From an uncultured Eubacterium sp. (lineage in GTDB: Bacteria > Bacillota > Clostridia > Lachnospirales > Lachnospiraceae), in contig CAKREL010000025.1 in NCBI GenBank assembly GCA_934317205.1, positions 1 through 25,029 on the forward strand: a stretch of DNA of 25,029 nt, read 5' to 3'. The position numbers and the translations under genes are program-made. Shown piece by piece: positions 7,879 to 18,020 of this stretch. Below the pieces are notes generated by a model. That model had not been told where the DNA came from and did not search any database. It worked only from the letters and a program-made list of their open reading frames with translations. Each line of letters opens with the position of its first letter. Positions within the stretch are counted from its first letter, which is position 1.

Positions 7879-9543
7879 TTATACATGAAAACAGCTTCCA
7901 CCGATGAATTCCCTCAAAATCGAATTATGTCCGATATTTTCTCCCGGAACCGGAAGAAAATAATCAAGGAATTTCAACAGCCGTTTTGCCTCGGTATATT
8001 CCGGGCAGTCCGGCTCGATAGAAAAGAGCAAAGGCTCTGCATATAATTTTAACACAGATAATTCATAAATCAAGGCCGAATTGAACATTACGTCCGCTTC
8101 TTCCTGATATGGGAAGATATTTTTCTCCTCTCCGCGTCGTACAGAACTCCATCGTGCCAGTGTTTCCCGCGCTGTGGTATTTCTGGTTCTGGCATCCCGT
8201 ACCATACGGCGAATCAGACGTCCATCCGCTGTGGACAGATTATTATGATCATCAATATTTAACTGTGTCAATGCACTGATATAAATTTTATATTTATTTT
8301 CTTTCGGTAATTCATAAGATAGTTTTTCATTCAGCCCATGAATTCCCTCGATGACAAGCACATCCTCCGTTCCCATTTTCAGTGGTTTTTGTCGATATTC
8401 CCGATGACCTGTCTTGAAATTAAATACTGGAAGTGTCACTTCTTTTCCGGCAAGCAGCTCTGTCATACACTGATTAAATAAAGGAATATCAAGCGCTTCC
8501 AGGCATTCAAAATCGTACTCGCCATTCTCATCCAACGGTGTTTCCTCCCGATTACAATAAAAATCATCCAGTGAAATCGGGTGAGGTTTTAAACCATGAG
8601 CTGTCATCTGAATGGATAATCGATGGGAAAAAGTTGTTTTTCCGGAAGAAGACGGACCTGCGATCAACACAAATTTCTTCCTGCGATCAGCCGCAATAGT
8701 CTCTGCAATATCACCGATTTTCTGCTCCATATAAGATTCCTGCACTAAAATCATATCCTGGATACATCCAGAAGAGATTACATCATTGAGTTCACCAACG
8801 GTACGAATTCCCATATCAATGCCCCACTGTGCAGAGTCGTTCAGCGTCGTAAACAATTTGTCTGAAGCGGCAAATTCAGCGACTTTCCGGGGATCTTTAT
8901 CTGGAAACATCAGCATAAATCCATTCTGATAGGAAATCAGATCAAAATATTTCAGATACCCAGTGCTAGGCACCATATAGCCGTAATAATAATCCAGAAA
9001 GCCCTGAAGTTCATAGACATTCACTCTAGAACTGCGGCGGTAGCGCATTAATCGCACTTTATCCATCCGCCCCATCTCGCGAAATCTTAATGAAGCATCC
9101 TGCGTATTCATATTACATTTTACGATTGGAAGATCTGCTGCCACATAGCTAAGCATTTTTTCCTTCAATGCCTGCAGCATCTTCTGATCCGGAACAGAGA
9201 TAGATCCATGATAGCGAAATTCGCAATAATATCCCTGTCCGATAGAATGCTGTACCAGAAGTTCCAGATTCGGATATAATTTCCAGGCTGCGGTCTCCAT
9301 CAGAAGTGTCACACTTCTTCGATAGGTATCTTTTCCCGGTTTTTGAGCTGTAGTAATAAATTCCAGCTCTCCGTCCCTCAAAACTGACTGACTCAGTTCT
9401 CTGAGATCATGCTGAAATTTCACCAATACAATATCATCTGCATACTCTTTCTGATATTCATCTGCAATCTGCTGAAACGTAGTATCTTTCGGATACTCAC
9501 GCTTAATTTTCTGAACTTTAATGCTGCATGTCTGCTGTCCCAT
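7879..9543 (-). CDS. Nucleoside kinase (uridine kinase-like) with N-terminal TGS/ThrRS-like domain
   Basis: This 554-aa protein has an N-terminal TGS-like region (about 1-65), then a segment resembling the second additional (editing-associated) domain of threonyl-tRNA synthetase (about 70-230). A C-terminal P-loop kinase of the phosphoribulokinase/uridine kinase family follows, with Walker A GPSSSGKTT at 296-304 and SLDDFYCNREETP downstream. The family is annotated in Clostridia as nucleoside kinase; the precise substrate is not readable. The C-terminal domain should phosphorylate a nucleoside with ATP or GTP, while the role of the ThrRS-like part is unknown. The ATG overlaps the end of trmK by 26 nt, with GGAGG twelve nt upstream. 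It is the last protein gene of the dnaG-rpoD train. Confidence 0.88.
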   Translation of the reverse strand: MGQQTCSIKVQKIKREYPKDTTFQQIADEYQKEYADDIVLVKFQHDLRELSQSVLRDGELEFITTAQKPGKDTYRRSVTLLMETAAWKLYPNLELLVQHSIGQGYYCEFRYHGSISVPDQKMLQALKEKMLSYVAADLPIVKCNMNTQDASLRFREMGRMDKVRLMRYRRSSRVNVYELQGFLDYYYGYMVPSTGYLKYFDLISYQNGFMLMFPDKDPRKVAEFAASDKLFTTLNDSAQWGIDMGIRTVGELNDVISSGCIQDMILVQESYMEQKIGDIAETIAADRRKKFVLIAGPSSSGKTTFSHRLSIQMTAHGLKPHPISLDDFYCNREETPLDENGEYDFECLEALDIPLFNQCMTELLAGKEVTLPVFNFKTGHREYRQKPLKMGTEDVLVIEGIHGLNEKLSYELPKENKYKIYISALTQLNIDDHNNLSTADGRLIRRMVRDARTRNTTARETLARWSSVRRGEEKNIFPYQEEADVMFNSALIYELSVLKLYAEPLLFSIEPDCPEYTEAKRLLKFLDYFLPVPGENIGHNSILREFIGGSCFHV

Positions 9544-10255
9544 ATTTTTTTAACGCCTCCAGAATCAACTGCTTCTTCTCCTGTACCTGCGCCATGCGGA
9601 TGATGATCCGCTCATTTACCGGCTGTGAGTTCAATTGGTCGCATACAGAATTCACTGTACGAAGTTCCCGCTCCAGCCACTCCAGTAAAACTGGATGTTT
9701 TTTCTGCAATAATACAGGTCCGAACGCATCTTCCACCTGCTCATCCAACTTGTTTTCTGTTGAAACAGGCTCTTTCCCCAGAATCACTTTCATCATTGGA
9801 TAGTATTTTTCGTCTTCCAGGATCATTTCTTCTTCCACAATCTGCATTCCATGTACTCGCAGATACTGACGCACCTGCGCGATCTCTGATTGTGGCTGCA
9901 GGATCAGTTCTTCTTTACCAGACAGTGCATGTGCTCCTTCTGAAAGAATCTTCATTACAAGTCCACCGCCCATTCCTGCGATCAAAATGGTGTCTGCTTC
10001 TCCCGGCTGCAACGCAGCCAATCCATCCGACAGACGTGTTTCAATCCTGTCTGACAGTCCCTGCTGTCCGATATGTGCCATTGCCTGCTGCAACGGTCCT
10101 TTTCCAATATCCATGGCAATGGCTGACGGAATCACATTTTTCTGGCACAAGTAAATTGGTATGTAACCGTGATCCGTTCCGATATCTGCCAGACGATGTC
10201 CCGGCGTAATCAGTTCAGCCAGTGCTGTCAACCGCTTTGATAAACGAATGGCCAT
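9518..10255 (-). CDS. trmK: tRNA (adenine(22)-N1)-methyltransferase, TrmK family
   Basis: This 245-aa Rossmann-fold methyltransferase makes m1A22 in tRNA from S-adenosylmethionine. The SAM-binding motif is LADIGTDHGYIPIYL (residues 23-37), a typical TrmK signature, followed by IAMDIGKGPLQQA and ILIAGMGGGLVMKIL. A helical C-terminal coiled-coil part is usual for the family. The start codon lies one nt after the rpoD stop, so translation is probably coupled. The rpoD-trmK order matches Bacillus subtilis (sigA-yqfN), which supports the name. Confidence 0.92.
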   Translation of the reverse strand: MAIRLSKRLTALAELITPGHRLADIGTDHGYIPIYLCQKNVIPSAIAMDIGKGPLQQAMAHIGQQGLSDRIETRLSDGLAALQPGEADTILIAGMGGGLVMKILSEGAHALSGKEELILQPQSEIAQVRQYLRVHGMQIVEEEMILEDEKYYPMMKVILGKEPVSTENKLDEQVEDAFGPVLLQKKHPVLLEWLERELRTVNSVCDQLNSQPVNERIIIRMAQVQEKKQLILEALKKYGTADMQH

Positions 10256-10256
10256 A

Positions 10257-11396
10257 TTAATCCAGATAATCCTTTAATTTTCTACTGCGGCTCGGATGGC
10301 GCAATTTCCGCAGTGCTTTTGCCTCAATCTGACGAATACGCTCACGGGTAACATTGAATTCTTTTCCAACTTCTTCCAGTGTGCGCGCACGTCCATCATC
10401 CAATCCAAAACGCAGACGTAATACTTTCTGCTCACGGTCTGTCAGTGTGCTTAATACTTCTACTAACTGTTCTTTTAACAGAGTAAATGCTGCTGCATCT
10501 GCCGGAACCGGCACATTATCATCCTGAATAAAGTCACCCAGATGACTGTCTTCCTCTTCACCGATTGGAGTTTCTAAAGATACCGGCTCCTGGGAAATTT
10601 TCAAGATTTCACGCACTCGTTCTACCGGCATATTCATCTCTTCTGCAATCTCTTCCGGAGTAGGTTCACGTCCAAGTTCCTGCAGTAACTGTCTGGATAC
10701 ACGGATCAGTTTATTGATCGTCTCTACCATATGCACCGGTATACGGATTGTACGAGCCTGATCTGCAATTGCACGTGTGATGGCCTGACGAATCCACCAA
10801 GTCGCATACGTACTGAATTTGTATCCTTTTCTGTAATCAAATTTTTCTACTGCCTTAATCAGGCCGAGATTACCTTCCTGAATCAGATCAAGGAAAAGCA
10901 TTCCACGTCCCACATAACGTTTTGCAATACTTACAACCAGACGTAAATTTGCCTCTGCCAGACGTTTTTTTGCTTCCTGATCGCCAAGTTCCATTCTTTT
11001 TGCGAGTTCAATCTCTTCTTCTGCTGTCAAAAGAGGTACTTTGCCGATTTCTTTCAAATACATACGCACCGGGTCTTCGATACTGACACCATCTGGTACG
11101 GATAAATCAATTTTATCCACCTCTACATCATTTTCTACATCGTCGTCATCGATCAGGATATCGTCATCATCATCCGTAATACGAAGGACATCGACATGAT
11201 TTGCTTCAAGAAAATCAAGAATCTTATCAATCTGCTCCGGACTAAGGGCAAAATCTTTGAAATGGTCATTGATTTCCTGATACTCGAGCATGTTTTTTTT
11301 CTTTTTTGCCAGCGCAAGCAGTTCCTGAAGTTTTGCCTGAAATCTTTCTGCACGCTCAGCTCTTTCTCTCATTTTCTGATCGTTTTTCTCTGCCAT
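10257..11396 (-). CDS. rpoD: RNA polymerase housekeeping sigma factor RpoD (SigA)
   Basis: This 379-aa protein is the primary sigma-70. Region 1.1-like residues come first, then a highly acidic stretch (runs of Asp near 100-120), region 1.2 ([20 protein letters not shown]), region 2 ([12 protein letters not shown], then [17 protein letters not shown] and [11 protein letters not shown]), region 3, and region 4 ending in a helix-turn-helix ([20 protein letters not shown]). It is Firmicute-sized, lacking the long insert of proteobacterial RpoD. ATG at 11396 is preferred over 11405 because GGAAGG sits nine nt before it and abuts the other ATG. It follows dnaG and precedes trmK, the classic macromolecular-synthesis order. 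Confidence 0.97.
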   Translation of the reverse strand: MAEKNDQKMRERAERAERFQAKLQELLALAKKKKNMLEYQEINDHFKDFALSPEQIDKILDFLEANHVDVLRITDDDDDILIDDDDVENDVEVDKIDLSVPDGVSIEDPVRMYLKEIGKVPLLTAEEEIELAKRMELGDQEAKKRLAEANLRLVVSIAKRYVGRGMLFLDLIQEGNLGLIKAVEKFDYRKGYKFSTYATWWIRQAITRAIADQARTIRIPVHMVETINKLIRVSRQLLQELGREPTPEEIAEEMNMPVERVREILKISQEPVSLETPIGEEEDSHLGDFIQDDNVPVPADAAAFTLLKEQLVEVLSTLTDREQKVLRLRFGLDDGRARTLEEVGKEFNVTRERIRQIEAKALRKLRHPSRSRKLKDYLD

Positions 11397-11437
11397 TTTG
11401 TTCATCCTTCCATGTTTTTAGTCTGTATAGTTTGTCC

Positions 11438-13222
11438 TCAATCAATCGAAATATGCATTTTCTGCAATTGAGCCAATTGCTGTTTGTCTGCAATCAGCTT
11501 CTGCATTCCGACGATGTCCGTCGGATTTAGCCGCTGTCGGCGTACTTCCATGCTATTTTTCTTAATTCTGAGAATCGTTTCTTTTAAAGCTTTTTCTTTT
11601 TCCTGCCTGGTTTCTACCGGATGCAGGCGTGCGTGGAACAAAGCTGCTGCTTCCCTCTGCTGTTCCTCGTCTGTAAAACGACTGATAATCTGTGCCGGAT
11701 TGATTTCTCCCTGTGCATGCTGCTCATACAAAAGCTGTGCTACTTCCCGGAAAATTTCTTCTGTAAAATCTTCCGGTCCGATATAACTCTTGGTCAGATC
11801 AAATAACCGTTCATCTTCTATCAGCCATGTCAGAAACAATCGCTGGGACTGCTTCATACCATCTTCTTTTTTCTTTTTTTCATTGATTCCACTCTTTAGC
11901 GGCGTACGCTCCCGTTCTTTTGCCAAACCACCGCGTGTCCCCTCTGAGCGAACCAGCGACCGCAGCTGTTCAAAACCAATCTGGTATGTTGCAGCTACCG
12001 CCTCTATATAATTTTCCCGTTCCAGTTCTTCCTCAAAATTCAAAATTTTTCGGGCAACCTCATAGAAAAATTCTGTCTTGCTTTCCGGATCTGCCAGATT
12101 ATAATCCCGTTCCAGCATCCGTATTTCATACATAAAGCTATTTTCTGCTTCATCAATGCGCTTCTGATATTCCTCAGCACCGAGAGCTTTGATAAATTCA
12201 TCCGGATCCTTATATGGCCGCATGTTTATGACTTTAGCTGTCAGCCCTGCCTCTTTCAGGATTGGAATAGCACGCAAAGCTGCTTTCACTCCGGCACCGT
12301 CGCTGTCAAAAGTCAGATACACTTCCTTTGTGTAACGTTTCAGCAGATTCGCATGGCCAGAAGTAAAAGATGTTCCAAGGGAAGCTACTGCATTGTCAAA
12401 TCCCGCCTGATGAAGTGCTATTACATCCATATAGCCCTCACAAAGCAGAATATGCGGTCTGCGGGAGGAACGTGCAAAATTCAATCCATACAGATTCCGA
12501 CTTTTATCAAAAATCATGGTCTCTGGAGAATTCAGATACTTCGGTTCTCCCTCACCCATGACACGTCCGCCAAAACCAATGACACGATTATTGGCATCCA
12601 TAATCGGAAACATCGCACGATTCCAGAATTTATCATATCCGCCCCGACGCTCATCGATGGTCACCAGACCACTGTCCTTGAGCAGTTCATCCTCATAGCC
12701 CTGTTTTTTCAGATACTGATACAGATCGTCACTGAATTTATTAGAATATCCAAGTCCGAAATGCTGCATCGTCTCCTTACTGAGCTTGCGCTCATCAAAA
12801 TATTGCAGAGCATGTGCTCCCTGCGGGCTTCTAAGCAGCATATAAAAATATTTTGCCGCCACTTTATTCACTTCCAGAAGTTTACTTCGTTTGTCAGCTG
12901 CTTTGCGCTGTACCTCTGTCATCTCCTGCTTGGGCAGTTCTATGCCAGCACGCTCTGCCAAACTCTGCATGGCCTCCTGAAAGGTAAAATTTTCATATTG
13001 CATCATAAATGTGAAGACGTTTCCGCCTGCACCACAGCCAAAACAATAATACATCTGTTTGCCTGGTGAGACAGAAAAGGACGGTGTCTTTTCATTATGG
13101 AAAGGACAAAGTCCAAAATACGTACTTCCTCGTTTCTGAAGACGCACGTAACCAGAAATGACATCTACTACGTCATTTCTTGATCGAACTTCTTCAATCA
13201 GTTCATCGGAATAGTAAGCCAT
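11438..13222 (-). CDS. dnaG: DNA primase DnaG
   Basis: This 594-aa protein synthesises RNA primers for replication. The N-terminal zinc-binding domain has C39, H42, C60 and C63 (CPFH and CFGC). The TOPRIM catalytic core follows, with the acidic motifs CEGYMDV and FDSDGAG. The C-terminal domain (from about 440) should bind the replicative helicase. Length and domain order are normal for Firmicutes. The ATG is preceded by AAGGAAGG. The gene lies 38 nt after dgt and 41 nt before rpoD in the same train. Confidence 0.97.
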   Translation of the reverse strand: MAYYSDELIEEVRSRNDVVDVISGYVRLQKRGSTYFGLCPFHNEKTPSFSVSPGKQMYYCFGCGAGGNVFTFMMQYENFTFQEAMQSLAERAGIELPKQEMTEVQRKAADKRSKLLEVNKVAAKYFYMLLRSPQGAHALQYFDERKLSKETMQHFGLGYSNKFSDDLYQYLKKQGYEDELLKDSGLVTIDERRGGYDKFWNRAMFPIMDANNRVIGFGGRVMGEGEPKYLNSPETMIFDKSRNLYGLNFARSSRRPHILLCEGYMDVIALHQAGFDNAVASLGTSFTSGHANLLKRYTKEVYLTFDSDGAGVKAALRAIPILKEAGLTAKVINMRPYKDPDEFIKALGAEEYQKRIDEAENSFMYEIRMLERDYNLADPESKTEFFYEVARKILNFEEELERENYIEAVAATYQIGFEQLRSLVRSEGTRGGLAKERERTPLKSGINEKKKKEDGMKQSQRLFLTWLIEDERLFDLTKSYIGPEDFTEEIFREVAQLLYEQHAQGEINPAQIISRFTDEEQQREAAALFHARLHPVETRQEKEKALKETILRIKKNSMEVRRQRLNPTDIVGMQKLIADKQQLAQLQKMHISID

Positions 13223-13260
13223 AATACCTTCCTTCTTCTCATTTTAGGGATAAACAACAT

Positions 13261-14268
13261 TTAATACACCTGCCAGGATTTTGGCATAAAATACTCGCTA
13301 TACTTTGCCAGTGCGTACTGATCTGTCATTCCAGCAATATAATCACAGACAACTCTGTCATTTTCTTCTCCCTCCTCCATCATCTTCAGATAATAAGAGG
13401 GCAACAGATCAATATGTTTCAAATAATAAACGAACAAACGCTCAAGCAGTTCTTTGGCCTTTGTTTCCTCCCCTTTTGCTACCGGGTTTGTATACACATT
13501 CTGAAACATAAACTGGCGCAGTCCCTGCATTGCTTTCGCCACCTCCGGTGACATCCGGATATCATCTTCTTCCCAACTCTGGTTAATAATGTCATGAATC
13601 AGTGTATTTAATCTCTCCTTCGTGTCGAATCCAAGGATTTCTCTATACTCTATCGGGATTTCTTCTTCCCTGAGCACCTGCGCCCGAATTGCATCGTCAA
13701 TATCATGATTAATATATGCAATTTTATCAGATAAACGCACAATCTTTCCTTCCAACGTAGAAGGCATCAAACTGGTCTGGTGATTTAGTATTCCATCACG
13801 GACTTCCCACGTAAGATTCAGTCCCTTTCCTTCTTTCTCCAACTTTTCTACTATACGCACACTCTGTTCATTATGCTTGAAACCGCCTTCGCACAGCTCA
13901 TTTAACATTCCCTCACCAGCATGCCCAAAAGGTGTGTGCCCCAAATCGTGTCCCAGCGCAATAGCTTCCACCAGTGATTCATTTAATCGAAGTGCTTTTG
14001 CGATGGTTCTGGCGTTCTGTGACACTTCCAGCGCATGAGTCAGACGGGTACGATAGTGATCTCCCTGCGGAGAGAGAAATACCTGGGTCTTATGCTTCAA
14101 TCTGCGGAATGATTTGCAGTGCAGAATCCTATCCCGGTCACGCTGAAAAACCGGACGAATATCGCATTCCGGTTCTTCTCTGTCCCGCCCTTTGGAATTC
14201 TGACTCAAAGCTGCATAAGGACTCAAATATGTACGTTCTGATAATTCCATCTGTTCACGAATTGTCAT
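13261..14268 (-). CDS. dgt: Deoxyguanosinetriphosphate triphosphohydrolase-like HD protein
   Basis: This 335-aa HD-domain enzyme probably hydrolyses dGTP or other dNTPs to nucleoside and triphosphate. The metal-binding set is visible: H in RLTHALEVS, HD in LGHDLGHTPFGH, and D in VRLSDKIAYINHD. The N-terminal SPYAALSQNSKGR and FQRDRDRIL motifs are typical of the dGTPase-like family. The frame is open to 14334, but ATG at 14268 gives the usual N-terminus (MTIREQMELSERTYLS) and has AGGGAG 12 nt away. Placement before dnaG is common in Clostridia and ties dNTP pools to replication. The 137-nt gap after ung is the largest break in the train and may hold a promoter that I cannot define. Confidence 0.92.
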   Translation of the reverse strand: MTIREQMELSERTYLSPYAALSQNSKGRDREEPECDIRPVFQRDRDRILHCKSFRRLKHKTQVFLSPQGDHYRTRLTHALEVSQNARTIAKALRLNESLVEAIALGHDLGHTPFGHAGEGMLNELCEGGFKHNEQSVRIVEKLEKEGKGLNLTWEVRDGILNHQTSLMPSTLEGKIVRLSDKIAYINHDIDDAIRAQVLREEEIPIEYREILGFDTKERLNTLIHDIINQSWEEDDIRMSPEVAKAMQGLRQFMFQNVYTNPVAKGEETKAKELLERLFVYYLKHIDLLPSYYLKMMEEGEENDRVVCDYIAGMTDQYALAKYSEYFMPKSWQVY

Positions 14269-14405
14269 ACGATTACTATACTCCCTGTATCTTGTCACAA
14301 GATTATATATCAAATTCAAGAATGCGAAAAACATCCTACTTTATATTTTCCGCATTTCTTTCCTGTTTCCTTTTTTTATTTTAATTTTTTAACATTTTTT
14401 TCAGA

Positions 14406-15080
14406 TCATACATCCTCAATCTGCCAGTCAATCGGTTCCATTCCATTTTTTTCTAAAAATGTATTTGTCTGGCTGAAATGCTTACAACCAAAAAATCCAC
14501 GATATGCAGACAACGGACTTGGATGTGGTGCTTCCAGAATCAGATGCTTCGGATTTGTCAACATACTTTTTTTCATCTGTGCCGGACGTCCCCATAATAA
14601 AAATACAATTGGTCGATCCTGTGCATTTACCGCACGGATAACTGCATCTGTAAACTGCTCCCAGCCAATACCACGATGCGAATTGGCCTGATGCGCCCTT
14701 ACTGTAAGAACTGTATTAAGCATCAGCACACCCTGCTTCGCCCATTTTACCAGATATCCATTGTTCGGAATCTTGCAGCCAAGATCATCGTGCAGCTCCT
14801 GATAGATATTTACAAGAGACGGCGGTACGTCCACATCTGGTTTCACCGAAAAGCAAAGTCCATGTGCCTGTCCATCATTGTGATACGGATCCTGTCCAAG
14901 AATTACAACTTTAACATCTTTTAATGGCGTCAAGTGAAAAGCATTGAAAATATCATCCGGATTTGGAAAAATCTGTCTCGTCCGATATTCCTCCAGTACT
15001 TTCTTATATAAATCTTTGTAATATGGTTTCTTAAATTCTTCTGCCAATGGCTGCTGCCAGTCATTTGTAATTGGTGGCAT
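14406..15080 (-). CDS. ung: Uracil-DNA glycosylase, family 1
   Basis: This 224-aa enzyme removes uracil from DNA to start base-excision repair. The water-activating motif GQDPYH is present (D64, H67), as is the DNA-intercalating loop HPSPLSAYRGFFG (H186) and the uracil pocket GLCFSVK. Length is normal. The ATG has a strong GGGGGAG site. The gene starts 18 nt after hisF, so it is probably co-transcribed with the histidine pair; no functional link between the two is known to me. Confidence 0.97.
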   Translation of the reverse strand: MPPITNDWQQPLAEEFKKPYYKDLYKKVLEEYRTRQIFPNPDDIFNAFHLTPLKDVKVVILGQDPYHNDGQAHGLCFSVKPDVDVPPSLVNIYQELHDDLGCKIPNNGYLVKWAKQGVLMLNTVLTVRAHQANSHRGIGWEQFTDAVIRAVNAQDRPIVFLLWGRPAQMKKSMLTNPKHLILEAPHPSPLSAYRGFFGCKHFSQTNTFLEKNGMEPIDWQIEDV

Positions 15081-15098
15081 ACACTCTCCCCCCTTTAT

Positions 15099-15860
15099 TT
15101 AGCGGCGCACAGATACACCTTTATCTGCCAGATACTTTTTAAGTTCCATGATTTCCAGTTCTTTATAATGAAACAATGATGCAGCCAATGCTGCATCTGC
15201 CTTTCCTTCCGTCAAGGCTTCATAAAAATGCTCTTTTGTACCTGCACCGCCTGAAGCAATTACCGGAATAGATACATTTTCCGCAATGAGACGTGTCAGT
15301 TCCAGATCATAGCCCGCTTTTGTTCCGTCACAATCCATACTGGTCAAAAGAATTTCTCCGGCTCCCAGTTTATCTACCTTCATGGCCCACTCTACTGCAT
15401 CGATACCGACATCGATTCTACCGCCGTTTTTATAAATATTCCAGCCGCTTCCATCTTCTCTTCTACGAGCATCAATGGCAACTACTACACACTGGCTGCC
15501 AAATTTATCTGCCGCATCAGAAATCAGATTCGGTGTATTGATTGCAGAGGAATTGATGGAGATTTTGTCCGCGCCCTCCCTTAATAATGCCCGAAAATCA
15601 TCCACTGTGCGGATGCCACCGCCCACTGTAAAAGGAATAAACACATTTTCTGCTACTTTTCGCACCATATCAACAACTGTATTTCTGGCATCGGAAGAAG
15701 CAGTGATATCAAGAAAAACGACCTCATCTGCACCTGCTTTGTCATACGCCGCCGCAATTTCCACCGGATCTCCGGCATCTCTCAGATTGACAAAATTAAC
15801 ACCTTTTACCACGCGGCCATTATTGACATCCAGACACGGAATAATTCTTTTTGTAAACAT
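15099..15860 (-). CDS. hisF: Imidazole glycerol phosphate synthase, cyclase subunit HisF
   Basis: This 253-aa (beta-alpha)8-barrel protein joins PRFAR with ammonia from HisH to give imidazole glycerol phosphate (histidine pathway) and AICAR (purine pathway). Catalytic D11 ([13 protein letters not shown]) and D130 (VVVAIDARR) sit at the canonical positions, and both phosphate-binding halves are intact ([17 protein letters not shown]). Its start shares one base with the stop of hisH, indicating coupled translation of the two subunits. Confidence 0.97.
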   Translation of the reverse strand: MFTKRIIPCLDVNNGRVVKGVNFVNLRDAGDPVEIAAAYDKAGADEVVFLDITASSDARNTVVDMVRKVAENVFIPFTVGGGIRTVDDFRALLREGADKISINSSAINTPNLISDAADKFGSQCVVVAIDARRREDGSGWNIYKNGGRIDVGIDAVEWAMKVDKLGAGEILLTSMDCDGTKAGYDLELTRLIAENVSIPVIASGGAGTKEHFYEALTEGKADAALAASLFHYKELEIMELKKYLADKGVSVRR

Positions 15861-16480
15861 TATGCACGCCCTCCTTCGATTCCTGCAAAGTTCTTCAGAA
15901 TCTGTAATCCTACAGTACTGCTCTTCTCCGGATGGAACTGACAGGCAAACATGTTGCCTTTTTCTACCGATGCATGAATGCAGGTGCTGTACTCTGTAGT
16001 TGCCTTAACAATTTCAGGTTCCTCAGCATGCAGATAATAAGAATGAACAAAATAGACATAGGGATTCTCTTCCAGCCCGGCAAATAATCTGCCATTATTA
16101 TGAAAATCAAGGGAATTCCAGCCGATATGCGGAATTTTCAATCCCTCTTTATCCGGGATACGTCTGATCTGACCTTTCAGCAGTCCGAGCCCTTCCACAT
16201 CAGGGCTCTCCTCACTGCTCTCAAAAAGCAGCTGTAATCCCAGACAAATCCCTAAAAACGGAGTCTGTTTCTCATTTAATTCACGAATTACTTTATCCAA
16301 TTCCAGTCGTTTCAGATTTGCCATAGCATCACCAAATGCACCCACACCCGGAAGGATTACTTTATCCGCATTTAAAATAGTCTGGAAATCACGGGTGATC
16401 ACGCTTTCCTCGCCAATATGTGCCAGTGCTTTTTCCACACTTTTCAAATTTCCTGCATCATAATCAATAATTGCAATCAT
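15860..16480 (-). CDS. hisH: Imidazole glycerol phosphate synthase, glutaminase subunit HisH
   Basis: This 206-aa class I glutamine amidotransferase supplies ammonia to HisF. The catalytic triad is visible: C79 in [10 protein letters not shown], then H183 and E185 in QFHPEKSS. The oxyanion region PGVGAF is intact. The start is 16 nt after the histidine kinase stop, with a GGGAG site. Other his genes are not in this window, so the pair is separated from the rest of the pathway, at least locally. Confidence 0.97.
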   Translation of the reverse strand: MIAIIDYDAGNLKSVEKALAHIGEESVITRDFQTILNADKVILPGVGAFGDAMANLKRLELDKVIRELNEKQTPFLGICLGLQLLFESSEESPDVEGLGLLKGQIRRIPDKEGLKIPHIGWNSLDFHNNGRLFAGLEENPYVYFVHSYYLHAEEPEIVKATTEYSTCIHASVEKGNMFACQFHPEKSSTVGLQILKNFAGIEGGRA

Positions 16481-16496
16481 CTTTTTCGCTCTCCCT

Positions 16497-17966
16497 TTAT
16501 TTCGTGCTCAGTTCCATCCAGAATTCCACACCATCCTCATGGTTGATCACACCACATTGTTGATGAAAAGAATCCATAATAGCTTTTACAATGGACAGAC
16601 CAATACCGCTGCCGCCATATTCCCTGGTCCGGGCTTTATCTACTTTGTAGAATTTTACCCAGATTTTGTCAATATCTTCTTCCGGGATTGGCTGACCGGT
16701 ATTGAATACGCTGACACGTAATTTATCTTCGGAACGTGTGTAGAACACACGAATCACTTTTTCTCCATCTGCATGGTTGATTGCATTGCTTATATAATTG
16801 GTGATAACTTCTTCCACCTTAAACTCATCGCCCCATACCCATGCTTCCTCTGGATTTTCCAGCTCCAGAGCAATATTTTTCTGTTCTCTCAAAATTTTTG
16901 TCGAATTTGCCACACCATTGATCAGTTCCGTCATGTTAAATCGTTCCATGACTACCTGATCTTTGCCAAATTCCAGCTGGTTCAACGTCAGAAGTTTCTT
17001 TACCATACGGTTCATTTTATCTGCCTCGTCAATAATAACATCACAGTAAAATTCTCTGCTTTCCTCATCGTCATTGATGCATTCCTGCAGGCCTTCTGCA
17101 TAACCCTGGATCAATGCAAGCGGCGTTTTCAACTCATGCGATACATTGGACAGAAACTCCTTACGCATCTCATCAATCTGTATCTTTTTTTCAATATCAT
17201 CCTGTAGTTCTACATTTGCAGTCTTCAATTCGGAAATGGTACGCTCCAGATTCTCTGATAAACGGTTGATATGGTTTCCCAGTTCTTCCACCTCATAGCT
17301 GTTCGACTGGTTACTCTCGTATTTTGCATTGAAATCTAAATCTACCATTCGTTTGGAAATATCTGTCAACTGCTGCAATGGTTTTGTAATGTGTCTTGTG
17401 ACAAAAAATGCCACAAGCAGACTAGATACAATAGCAGCCGCTCCCGCAAACAGCAGAAATCTGTTTGAAATCGCCGCACTTTCCCGGATGCTTTCCACCG
17501 CAGTACGCATTAGTACCATATCTCCGTTTTCCAGTACACCTACCAACACAAGATATTCTGAATCCAGACGGGTATCCGTCTTGCGAAGCAGCTGATACTG
17601 GTCATTAGAATACAACACTTCCATTTTATCCCCATGAAGCAGAACATCCCAAAATTCTGTTCTCAGTGCGTCCATGTCGTTTACGGAAGAACGCAGAACT
17701 TTACCATCCTGCTGCAGGATCAATGCCATAATATTTCCATTGGAACACATATTATCAAAAGTTACAGCAAATTCATCCGTCTCCAGTTGTTCCTGTGCAC
17801 TGGCATTTGAAATAGTCTGATAGTTTTCCATCAGAAGTACTTTTTTATTGTGCATATAATAACGCGGCAATAATGTAGTATTTAACACCCAACAGAGCAG
17901 AATTGCTCCGGCAACCAGCAGACTGACAATGGATGTGACCTGCCGCGTCAAAGAATTTTTTTTCAT
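16497..17966 (-). CDS. Sensor histidine kinase (two-transmembrane, HAMP)
   Basis: This protein of about 489 aa senses an extracytoplasmic signal and phosphorylates the adjacent regulator. It has a first membrane helix at about 11-33, an extracellular domain at about 34-168, a second helix at about 170-191 and a HAMP linker (ITKPLQQLTDISKRM). A short coiled coil follows, then HisKA with the phospho-accepting His near 278 (NVSHELKTPLALIQG). The ATPase domain has its N box (NYISNAINHAD) and G boxes (VFNTGQPIPEEDI and GGSGIGLSIVKA). Two ATGs are adjacent (17969 and 17966); the second has better spacing to the GAGG site. It lies 54 nt after the response regulator. The ligand is unknown. Confidence 0.93.
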   Translation of the reverse strand: MKKNSLTRQVTSIVSLLVAGAILLCWVLNTTLLPRYYMHNKKVLLMENYQTISNASAQEQLETDEFAVTFDNMCSNGNIMALILQQDGKVLRSSVNDMDALRTEFWDVLLHGDKMEVLYSNDQYQLLRKTDTRLDSEYLVLVGVLENGDMVLMRTAVESIRESAAISNRFLLFAGAAAIVSSLLVAFFVTRHITKPLQQLTDISKRMVDLDFNAKYESNQSNSYEVEELGNHINRLSENLERTISELKTANVELQDDIEKKIQIDEMRKEFLSNVSHELKTPLALIQGYAEGLQECINDDEESREFYCDVIIDEADKMNRMVKKLLTLNQLEFGKDQVVMERFNMTELINGVANSTKILREQKNIALELENPEEAWVWGDEFKVEEVITNYISNAINHADGEKVIRVFYTRSEDKLRVSVFNTGQPIPEEDIDKIWVKFYKVDKARTREYGGSGIGLSIVKAIMDSFHQQCGVINHEDGVEFWMELSTK

Positions 17967-18020
17967 CATACTCCTCTATATTTCTTTTGAATTTTGGGCA
18001 GTAAAAAGCAAAATTTTTCT

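Noticed and set aside
7591..8046. Plus-strand 151-codon ORF
   Set aside because: It lies antisense to RNase P RNA and the end of the nucleoside kinase; a chance frame.
12353..13069. Plus-strand 238-codon ORF inside dnaG
   Set aside because: Antisense shadow of a well-conserved gene; no ribosome site or domain signature.
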